Positions 33,571-39,475 of a DNA stretch of 39,475 nucleotides are shown here, in pieces. The DNA lies in assembly GCA_944325505.1 (NCBI GenBank), contig CALVAJ010000022.1:1-39475 (forward strand), written 5' to 3'. The notes beneath the pieces are model-generated. The model saw nothing but the letters and a program-made list of their open reading frames with translations, had not been told where the DNA came from and did not search any database. The stretch's first letter is position 1. Each line of letters starts with the position of its first letter. The DNA is from an uncultured Bacteroidales bacterium. Lineage in GTDB: Bacteria; Bacteroidota; Bacteroidia; Bacteroidales; UBA932. The position numbers and the translations under genes were made by a program.

Positions 33571-34647
33571 TTAAAGTTTGGATATGAATTCATCGAAAAG
33601 GAACTCCGTGTCTGTAGGACCGCTGGTAGCCTCAGGATGGAACTGGGCGGAAAAGAAAGGTTTTGTCTTGTGGCGGATGCCTTCATTGGTCCCGTCGTTC
33701 ATGTTTATGAAAAGCGGCTCCCAGTCTGACCCCAATGTGCTGTTGTCCACGGCGAAACCGTGATTCTGGGAAGTGACGAAACATCTGTTCGTGCCGACCA
33801 TGCGCACAGGCTGGTTGTGGCTGCGGTGCCCGTATTTGAGCTTGTAAGTGGACGCTCCGCCTGCAGTGGACAGAAGCTGGTTGCCCATGCATATACCGAA
33901 AACCGGCTTGTCTTTCTTAAGGGCCTCCCTTATATGGTCGACGGTCACTGTACAGAGGGCAGGGTTTCCGGGGCCGTTGGAAATGAACAGCCCGTCATAG
34001 TCCAATGTATTGAAATCGTAGTCCCACGGAACGCGGATGACCTCGACTCCCCTGCGGATGAAACAGCGGATGATGTTGTTTTTCACCCCGCAGTCCACAA
34101 GGACCACTTTCTTGTCCCCTTTTCCATAACGGACCACTTCCTTGCAGCTGACTATCGCCACCTGGTTTACAGTATTCGGGTCCTCGATCGGGAAATCCCT
34201 CGTGACCCCGTCCGGAACTATGATTCCGAGCATCGAGCCATGCTCTCTCAGGACTTTTGTAAGCTCCCTGGTGTCAATTCCGTAAATACCAGGTATCTGC
34301 TGGGACTTCAACCATTCGTCAAGGCTCCTGGCAGCTTTCCAGTGGCTGTATTCAAACGAATAGTCGGAGATTACAAGACCTCTGACATGAATCCTGTCAG
34401 ATTCGAAATTCCTGGATATCCCCCACTCGTCCACGCCATCTGCAGGGACGCCGTAATTACCTATAAGAGGATAAGTTATACAAAGAATCTGTCCTGAATA
34501 GGATGGGTCTGTCAAACTCTCCGGATAACCTACCATGGCAGTGGAGAAAACCACTTCCCCGTCGCATGGCCCGTCATACCCGAAAGAGTATCCCCTGAAC
34601 TCCATTCCGTTCTCAAGTCTGAGTGTAGCACCGAGTCTCTTGTCCAT
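33571..34647 (-). CDS. carA: carbamoyl-phosphate synthase small subunit
   Basis: The 358-residue glutaminase subunit releases ammonia from glutamine for CarB. The N-terminal CPSase small-chain domain has the GYPESLTDPSYSGQILCITYPLIGNYG block. The C-terminal class I glutamine amidotransferase domain has Cys253 (in GICMGNQ) as nucleophile and His337/Glu339 (FHPE). The frame could begin at TTG 34671, but ATG 34647 (MDKRLGATLRLENG) is preferred because homology begins there and the TTG lies inside the leader ORF. The gene is preceded by a leader with a terminator and a small ORF, so it is probably controlled by attenuation. Confidence 0.95.
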   Translation of the reverse strand: MDKRLGATLRLENGMEFRGYSFGYDGPCDGEVVFSTAMVGYPESLTDPSYSGQILCITYPLIGNYGVPADGVDEWGISRNFESDRIHVRGLVISDYSFEYSHWKAARSLDEWLKSQQIPGIYGIDTRELTKVLREHGSMLGIIVPDGVTRDFPIEDPNTVNQVAIVSCKEVVRYGKGDKKVVLVDCGVKNNIIRCFIRRGVEVIRVPWDYDFNTLDYDGLFISNGPGNPALCTVTVDHIREALKKDKPVFGICMGNQLLSTAGGASTYKLKYGHRSHNQPVRMVGTNRCFVTSQNHGFAVDNSTLGSDWEPLFINMNDGTNEGIRHKTKPFFSAQFHPEATSGPTDTEFLFDEFISKL

Positions 34648-34660
34648 TGTCCTTATACTG

Positions 34661-34729
34661 TTAATATTCAATTAGTACATATAAAAAAAAACGACCATCC
34701 CGAGAAGGAACGGTCGTCTCTCTTTCCAT
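34661..34729 (-). CDS. putative carAB leader peptide
   Basis: This 22-codon ORF starts MERETTVPSRDGRFF and ends LIEY. It spans the whole intrinsic terminator of the carAB leader and stops 13 bases before the carA ATG. It contains Arg codons at positions 3, 10 and 13 (AGA, CGG, CGT), the latter two in the loop-side and 3' arm of the hairpin. Overlap of a short ORF with a terminator is the arrangement of translation-coupled attenuators such as E. coli pyrBI. Translation is unproven. Confidence 0.5.
   Translation of the reverse strand: MERETTVPSRDGRFFLYVLIEY
34683..34717 (-). terminator. leader terminator (attenuator) of carAB
   Basis: The minus strand forms an 11-pair stem (ACGACCGTTCC with GGGATGGTCGT, two wobble pairs) with a 5-base loop, TTCTC, followed by nine T. 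It lies about 60-90 bases after the predicted carAB start site and before the carA gene, so it must be overcome for expression. It may also end read-through from the TonB receptor gene. Confidence 0.8.
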
Positions 34730-34781
34730 TATATTATTTGCTGGATTTTCTGCATTACAAAGTGTTCAACATTTCAAGGTG

Positions 34782-34814
34782 CAAAGATAGGAAAAAACAT
34801 TACATTTCTGCAAA
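34782..34814 (-). promoter_or_regulatory. carAB promoter
   Basis: On the minus strand TTTG (34811-34814) and TATCTTTG (34782-34789) are 21 bases apart. It lies right after the TonB receptor stop, so carAB has its own transcript, with a leader of about 128 bases. Confidence 0.65.
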
Positions 34815-34819
34815 ATATT

Positions 34820-36772
34820 TTACAGACTGATATGGAAGCCGGCGATGACTGTCGCCTTAGGCATAGGATAGCCGGCATTGATTTCATACTCCTGAGCAAG
34901 AAGGTTTTCTCCACGGGCCCAGACACTGAGCCAGCCGGTGATCCTGAATGAAGCGAACAGGTTCCAGAGAATGAAATTTTCCTGGAGATTCATTCCATTT
35001 CCGTTTGTAACTACCTGTGTATAAAGGCCGTTAACATACTGCAGACCTGTCGACACCTTCCAGCGCCCTTTAGTGAAAGAGCCTCCGGCATAAAGTTTAT
35101 GTTCCGGTGCACCGATAACAGGATATTTCATATGGAGAAAACTGTAATTGGCATCGACCGACCATGTCCGGTTTATACGCCATGCCGCCTGCGCTTCCAG
35201 CCCTGCATTTCTAATGGCCCCTGTATTCATATTCAGCGGTGTCGTACCTTGCCTCGGTACTGCAACGATCATGTTTCTTCCATTTATATAGAACACGTTC
35301 ACTCCATAAGACAGCCTGCCTTCGAGCAGTGTCTGGGAAAAAGCCAGTTCGTAATTCCACATGCTTTCCGGCTCAAGATCCGGATTCTGCGGAGGAAACA
35401 TGTACATTTCTCTGATCGTAGGGTAACGGAATCCTTTGCTCGTTGAAGCCTTGAGTTCCATGGAATGAGGAAGATGAAAGGACATTCCGGCCTGCGGTAT
35501 CCACTCTGTGCCGACACGGGAATAGTAGTCCGCCCTCACCCCGACATCGAACGTAAGCCATGAACCGATGTCCTGTCTGAAATCAATGTAACCGGCAACT
35601 TCATGCTCTCTCTTGTCCGCAATCTCTGATATATTCCCTTTCTTTTCTCCCTCAATATAATTGTTCCAGGCGCGGCCTCCGAAACGGAACCAGTCAAAAC
35701 CCGCCGTCAGACGGTTTCCTTTGAACAGTCTAGCACTCTGATAGATAGAGATTCCCATCATGTCATCGCGGGAGTTAAAGCGGTAATCAAGCGGAGCCTC
35801 CCCTTTCCCGGGCTCATAACCGTCATTTATCCAATGGTTTCCCCAATTATAGAAGAAACTCACCGCTCCGGATGTCTTTTCATAACTGTTCTCTATGGCC
35901 AACGATGTCATTCCCCTGGTAACCCTCTGGTCGGCATCAAGCAAAAGGGCGGATACCGGACCTGGCTGGGAAGCATTGAAATGAGTTAAGTTCGCATCAG
36001 CTCTTATTTTCCATTCGTCAGTCACATCATACCCTATCTTGGCATAACCGCCGTACTGCTCAAAGCCCATATCGGTTCTATGACCGTCTGTTCTGTTGTA
36101 TGACAGGCTCGCTACACTAGAGAAACGTCCCTTCCTTATACGGTTTGTCACATCAGTCTGGAGAGTATTGTAAGAGCCATAGCCGGCATTGAGATCGGTC
36201 CTGACCCCGTCTTCGGACATCTGTCTGGTGACAATATTTATCACACCTCCCATGGCATTGGAACCGTAAAGCATGGACGCAGGCCCTCTCAGGACCTCAA
36301 CACGCTCGGCAATAAAGGACTGATACGCATCAGCTATCGGATGGCTGAACATGCCCATATACTGAGGATGCCCGTCAATCAGCACCATAAGACGCCCGGA
36401 ACCCCCGCTGAGACCGCGCAGGGACATACCTCCGGCTGCACCGTCCGAGACACCATAACCCATTATCCCCCTTGATGTTATAAAAAGCCCCGGAATCTGC
36501 TCTGTCAAGACCGGAAGCAATGACGGCTGGTTTGTCTGGCCTATCCTGCTCCGGTCAATTACTGATACAGTCTGGGACAGATGCCTGATATCTGTCCTGC
36601 TACGGGTTCCGGTTACCACCACTTCACTGATTTCGCCATTCCAGACCGCTCTGGCAGTATCTGCTGCAACATCAAGCCTATCCTGTTCTATAGAATGGTT
36701 TTCTTCTGACCAGGCAGCAACAGGTACCAAGGCCAATACGGCCAGACTGACAATTTTTCTCATAAGATTCAT
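34820..36772 (-). CDS. TonB-dependent outer-membrane receptor
   Basis: This 650-residue active-transport barrel is energised by TonB. It has a signal peptide (about 22 residues, VAAWSEE), a TonB box-like EISEVVVTGTRS (residues 48-58), a plug domain (LLPVLTEQIPGLFITSRG, SLRGLSGGSGRLMVLIDGHP, ERVEVLRGPASMLYGSNAMGGVINIVT) and a 22-strand barrel ending in a terminal strand VIAGFHISL. MYMFPPQNPDLEPE is the usual barrel motif. There is no carboxypeptidase-like N-terminal extension and no SusD partner, so a metal chelate or vitamin B12-type substrate (BtuB/CirA-like) is more likely than a glycan. An in-frame ATG at 36763 (MRKIV) is an alternative start. The mRNA leader has a terminator-like hairpin. 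Confidence 0.92.
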   Translation of the reverse strand: MNLMRKIVSLAVLALVPVAAWSEENHSIEQDRLDVAADTARAVWNGEISEVVVTGTRSRTDIRHLSQTVSVIDRSRIGQTNQPSLLPVLTEQIPGLFITSRGIMGYGVSDGAAGGMSLRGLSGGSGRLMVLIDGHPQYMGMFSHPIADAYQSFIAERVEVLRGPASMLYGSNAMGGVINIVTRQMSEDGVRTDLNAGYGSYNTLQTDVTNRIRKGRFSSVASLSYNRTDGHRTDMGFEQYGGYAKIGYDVTDEWKIRADANLTHFNASQPGPVSALLLDADQRVTRGMTSLAIENSYEKTSGAVSFFYNWGNHWINDGYEPGKGEAPLDYRFNSRDDMMGISIYQSARLFKGNRLTAGFDWFRFGGRAWNNYIEGEKKGNISEIADKREHEVAGYIDFRQDIGSWLTFDVGVRADYYSRVGTEWIPQAGMSFHLPHSMELKASTSKGFRYPTIREMYMFPPQNPDLEPESMWNYELAFSQTLLEGRLSYGVNVFYINGRNMIVAVPRQGTTPLNMNTGAIRNAGLEAQAAWRINRTWSVDANYSFLHMKYPVIGAPEHKLYAGGSFTKGRWKVSTGLQYVNGLYTQVVTNGNGMNLQENFILWNLFASFRITGWLSVWARGENLLAQEYEINAGYPMPKATVIAGFHISL

Positions 36773-36780
36773 ATTCCCGA

Positions 36781-36817
36781 TTATAAAAGCCGCCGGACCC
36801 CACTACCGTCCGGCGGC
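36781..36817 (-). terminator. terminator-like hairpin in the TonB receptor leader
   Basis: On the minus strand GCCGCCGGAC and GTCCGGCGGC (36808-36817 and 36789-36798) are perfect 10-base arms with a 9-base loop, followed by TTTTATAA. It ends about 16 bases before the receptor ATG. There is no upstream minus-strand gene to terminate, so it must act on the receptor's own leader. Confidence 0.65.
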
Positions 36818-36845
36818 CGATGTTTCTGATGCTTAACAGGTTAGC

Positions 36846-36887
36846 TTAGCCAATGCTACTATACGACAAAGGTTCCCCCTCAAACAT
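36846..36887 (-). CDS. short upstream ORF in the TonB receptor leader
   Basis: A 13-codon ORF (MFEGEPLSYSSIG, then TAA) begins about 5 bases from the predicted transcript start and ends 28 bases before the leader hairpin. An ORF this short may be chance; its place between promoter and hairpin is the only support. Confidence 0.25.
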   Translation of the reverse strand: MFEGEPLSYSSIG

Positions 36888-36898
36888 TAACACAAATG

Positions 36899-36906
36899 CA
36901 AAGATA
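36899..36906 (-). promoter_or_regulatory. -7 box of the TonB receptor promoter
   Basis: The minus strand reads TATCTTTG, giving a leader of about 120 bases before the receptor ATG. No -33 TTG is seen at 19-21 bases. Confidence 0.55.
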
Positions 36907-37173
36907 ATACAGGAAAACATACATATAAATACCCGTTTTACAGTTTTTCTACCCTGTTTTACATTTTAAACGGATAGGAATGCCAATATCATAAAATTCA
37001 ATATGTTGCCTGAAAATATTTTTTATTTTGCTGCAAAATTTCTGTTAGATGGCTCTAAAAAACCTTGTTTCAGAATATCAGAAAGCTGATTTTTTAAATT
37101 AAACGTTTATTTTTTCCGTACACGGATAATCTTCGTCTACTTTGCAGCCCATTTTACATTTTAACTGTTATTT
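36907..37173. other. AT-rich divergent intergenic region
   Basis: With the receptor leader this makes a 400-base gap between the divergent receptor and lipoprotein genes. It is strongly AT-rich, with several short T-runs and A-runs. A near-match to the -7 box, TACTTTG (37138-37144, one base short), lies 30 bases upstream of the lipoprotein ATG and may be its promoter. I see no other structure. Confidence 0.5.
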
Positions 37174-38997
37174 ATGAAAACGAAACTCTGCTTGATTACA
37201 CTCATTATTCTTGCAATGACTGGCTGTCAGCAAAAACTGCAGCCTGATGTCCCAGCCGGGCCTGTCCCGGAGACACCATGTATATTCTTCAAGGTCTGCC
37301 CCCCAGAAGAAAACCATAATGGAAGAAGCCATATATCCGTGAATGACAGCAAGATCAGCGATCTCAATATTTTCGTGTACAGTAACGGGACCCTGCTCGG
37401 CGAGCAGTATATCATCGGCCAACAGACCGGCAGCATGGAAATAGCATACCGCGAATCCTATACATATTATGTAATTGCCAACGCCGGAAAAGACATTACA
37501 GCTCCATCCGATGAAGAAGAGATAAAGGCATACTCCTACAGATTGACGGATATGGATTCTATCAACGGAACCGGATTCCCGATGGCACAGAGCGGTTCGT
37601 TCCATGCCGCGGATCTTGGCAGTGAAATCACCGTAGAACTTGAAAGGCTTGTAGCCCGGATCGATTTCGGAATAAACACAGAAGATTGTCCAGGACTGCA
37701 TGTGAAATCAGTGCAATTGAAAAACTCTCCCTGTGATATCACTCCATTCACTTCTTCCAGTGCTGCTATGACTGTCATGCCTGGAGATCAAGCTACTCCG
37801 AACGATATAGAATCCATCAATGCAGGAAAAAGGGCGAGTTTCTATATGCTGGAGAACTGTCAGGGCGTACTTCTTCCCAACAACAAGGACCAATCGAAAA
37901 AAGTTCCCGAAAACATCCCAGGGAACAAGGCGAAGCTATGCACTTACATAGAAGTCTCGGCAACCCTTGACGGTGCGTTCGGAGTAGAGGGACCTCTAAC
38001 CTACAGATTCTATCTCGGGCAGGACGAAACCACCGATTTCAACATATACCGGAACACGGTAAACAAAATAACACTGACAGCGACCAAAGACGGAGTCAAT
38101 GAAGTGTCATGGAGAGTCGACAACAGCAGCCTCACACAAGTATCCGTACCGATAATAGCGGCAGGTACAGGAGGACATGTATTCTATACCGAAGAAAACA
38201 ACAAACTTGTGACTCTTACAGTCGGTACCAATGACTGGAACTGCATAACATATGGAAAAAACAAATATGTCATTGGAGGGAGCGAAGGCAATATAATATA
38301 TTCAACTGACGGCAAATCATGGAAAACGGCACATGCCGGTACATGTGACTGGAAAGGGATAGCATACGGGAACGGAAAATTCGTAATAGTCGGGACAGAC
38401 GGGTGTATGGCCTATTCTACGAACGGTATTACATGGAGCACAACACAAACTGAATCATGCACTTGGAATGCAGTGACTTACGGAGAAGGCCTGTTTGTTG
38501 CCGTAGGAAAAATCAACAGCTATATCGGAGCCATAGCATATTCTTCAGACGGAATAAACTGGGAAATGAAATCCAGCACGCAGTACGCCTATACAATGAA
38601 TACCATCACTTTCGGAAACGGAAGATTCGTCGCTTTAGGAAAAGCGAATTCCGGTATCGGGAAAGGAGGATGGAGCGAAGACGGCAAGAACTGGACGATA
38701 GTAAATGCAGGAGTCGGTATCCATTATTGTGTCACATATGGAAACGGGAAATTTCTCGCTATCGCACGCAATGAAATTATATTTTCGGAAAATGGAGAAA
38801 AGTGGGACTATGAAAATCTTTTCTCGAGTTACATCTTTGAAGCTGTATCTTATGGAAACGGGAAATTTGCCGCAACAGGTTATTTCGCACATAATGCTAT
38901 GGAGTCACGCATCATGTATTCAACAAATGGCAAAAACTGGAACTTGCTGACGGATCTTACAGACGTCAAACTAAACACAATATACGTAATACAGTAA
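37174..38997 (+). CDS. fimbrial-type lipoprotein with C-terminal propeller
   Basis: This 607-residue lipoprotein has a signal peptide ending ILAMTGC (lipidated Cys18), consistent with export to the outer membrane. Residues about 25-315 resemble the DUF4906/FimB-Mfa2-like fimbrillin group of Bacteroidales: ISDLNIFVYSNG, RLVARIDF, TYIEVSATLDG and YRFYLGQDETTDFNIYRNTVNKITLT. Residues 355-607 are six repeats of about 40 residues, each with YGxGKFV..G and a YSxDGxxW Asp-box-like turn. A last strand (LNTIYVIQ) may close a six-bladed propeller with the first. This looks like a surface adhesin or pilus-tip protein. No pilus genes are next to it, so it may be an orphan component. Confidence 0.7.
   Translation: MKTKLCLITLIILAMTGCQQKLQPDVPAGPVPETPCIFFKVCPPEENHNGRSHISVNDSKISDLNIFVYSNGTLLGEQYIIGQQTGSMEIAYRESYTYYVIANAGKDITAPSDEEEIKAYSYRLTDMDSINGTGFPMAQSGSFHAADLGSEITVELERLVARIDFGINTEDCPGLHVKSVQLKNSPCDITPFTSSSAAMTVMPGDQATPNDIESINAGKRASFYMLENCQGVLLPNNKDQSKKVPENIPGNKAKLCTYIEVSATLDGAFGVEGPLTYRFYLGQDETTDFNIYRNTVNKITLTATKDGVNEVSWRVDNSSLTQVSVPIIAAGTGGHVFYTEENNKLVTLTVGTNDWNCITYGKNKYVIGGSEGNIIYSTDGKSWKTAHAGTCDWKGIAYGNGKFVIVGTDGCMAYSTNGITWSTTQTESCTWNAVTYGEGLFVAVGKINSYIGAIAYSSDGINWEMKSSTQYAYTMNTITFGNGRFVALGKANSGIGKGGWSEDGKNWTIVNAGVGIHYCVTYGNGKFLAIARNEIIFSENGEKWDYENLFSSYIFEAVSYGNGKFAATGYFAHNAMESRIMYSTNGKNWNLLTDLTDVKLNTIYVIQ
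38236..38994 (+). repeat. six tandem protein repeats (propeller blades)
   Basis: The repeats begin at W355 (WNCITYGKNKY), then WKGIAYGNGKF, WNAVTYGEGLF, MNTITFGNGRF, YCVTYGNGKF and FEAVSYGNGKF. Each ends in a turn such as YSTDGKSW, YSTNGITW, YSSDGINW, WSEDGKNW, FSENGEKW or YSTNGKNW. At DNA level they are diverged, so they are old duplications rather than a recently expanded array. Confidence 0.75.
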
Positions 38998-39045
38998 AAA
39001 AAATTTTGGATTTACTCGAAAATCCCCTGTAAAATTCATAACATT

Positions 39046-39087
39046 AAAGGGGCCGGCTCTAAAATAAAAGCCAAGCCCCTTTTCTTT
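39046..39087 (+). terminator. intrinsic terminator after the lipoprotein gene
   Basis: AAAGGGG..GGCT pairs with AGCC..CCCCTTT (39046-39058 and 39069-39082, with small internal mismatches), followed by T-rich TCTTT. It lies about 50 bases after the lipoprotein stop and before the convergent small ORF. Confidence 0.7.
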
Positions 39088-39109
39088 CCCCATGAGCAAA
39101 TCAATTCCG

Positions 39110-39289
39110 TCATTTCCCGGCATCAGAGAAAATATCTGATTCCAGAACTACCGGAGAATCTGCCCTTGAACATAAATCAAGTCCGTAGCTGCCGGTCAAC
39201 GATTCACCGGAGGTCCAGTCAAACACGCAATCCCTGGTAAATGAAAAACCGGTTTCTTCTGTTCCTTTCTTGTTTGCAAAATCAGACAT
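39110..39289 (-). CDS. small hypothetical protein (59 residues)
   Basis: The ORF starts MSDFANKKGTEETGFSF and ends ESDIFSDAGK. It is acidic, has two Cys, and lacks a signal peptide or membrane helix. I recognise no family. Support for it being real: a sizeable ORF in otherwise AT-rich DNA, G/C-richer codon use like the neighbours, a terminator separating it from the convergent lipoprotein gene, and a -7 box upstream (39413-39420). It has no double-Gly leader motif, so nothing marks it as a peptide precursor. Confidence 0.5.
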   Translation of the reverse strand: MSDFANKKGTEETGFSFTRDCVFDWTSGESLTGSYGLDLCSRADSPVVLESDIFSDAGK

Positions 39290-39475
39290 GGCAAAAGTTT
39301 TTGGGTTTGAAAACTAATTTCCTTACTCTTTATTTTGCATTAAAGTTACAGATTTCAATACTATAATACAATACATTAGAGTATATTTTACATAAATTTT
39401 AATGATTATCCGCAAAAGTACCCATAAAATCTGAAGATTCCTTGTCCTTTAGTTGCTTATCTTGCCGGGATTTCG
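39290..39475. other. AT-rich non-coding right end with a -7 box
   Basis: No gene is seen. The minus strand has TACTTTTG (39413-39420), a match to TAnnTTTG, which could start a transcript for the small ORF with a leader of about 117 bases. The leader has no clear hairpin with a T-run. Confidence 0.4.

Noticed and set aside
36773-36906. Cobalamin riboswitch upstream of the TonB receptor.
   Set aside because: No B12 box or other conserved cobalamin core element is visible, and the leader of about 120 bases is shorter than the class usually is.
38236-38994. Sialidase activity from the Asp-box-like repeats.
   Set aside because: No FRIP motif or sialidase catalytic Arg triad is seen; the repeats alone only show a propeller fold.

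Overview
The window is chromosomal DNA from a member of the Bacteroidota, most likely the order Bacteroidales. Three things point there. Many genes are preceded by a TAnnTTTG -7 box, often with a TTG/TTTG element 19-21 bases upstream, which is the Bacteroidota sigma-A promoter. The gene families are typical of the phylum: type III glutamine synthetase, S46 dipeptidyl-peptidase, GSCFA protein, AAA-like/PD-(D/E)XK protein and a DUF4906-like fimbrial lipoprotein. Base composition is moderate, with AT-rich intergenic DNA. I cannot name the genus. I see no CRISPR array, insertion sequence or prophage.

Layout. 1-760 is gene-poor and ends in a tRNA-Cys unit with its own promoter and terminator. 939-4934 (minus) holds glnN, a DEDDy 3'-5' exonuclease and an rlmI-like rRNA methyltransferase, transcribed back-to-back with an aminotransferase (5029-6240). 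A cation efflux transporter follows on the minus strand. 7269-13837 (minus) is one tightly packed operon: pdxA, rnhA, then a surface-polysaccharide set (GT2, flippase, FrhB-like iron-sulfur protein, pyruvyltransferase). An acyltransferase lies upstream at 13962-15110.

15283-23101 (plus) is a second packed operon: recG, WYL regulator, membrane-anchored S9 peptidase, porin, GSCFA protein. 23201-25966 (plus) is a self-contained ABC transporter operon with two paralogous membrane proteins and a YtrA-type GntR repressor; a palindrome sits on its promoter start. An AAA-like/PD-(D/E)XK gene, a DPP11-type S46 peptidase and carAB follow.

The right end (34820-39475) has a TonB-dependent receptor facing away from a lipoprotein that joins a fimbrial-type N-terminal region to a six-repeat propeller, and a small unrecognised ORF of 59 codons.

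The signals I find most interesting are regulatory. The carAB leader has a strong intrinsic terminator completely overlapped by a 22-codon ORF containing three Arg codons, which looks like transcription attenuation. The TonB receptor leader has a terminator-like hairpin just before its start codon plus a short upstream ORF. Palindromic operator candidates lie at the start sites of the ABC operon and of pdxA.
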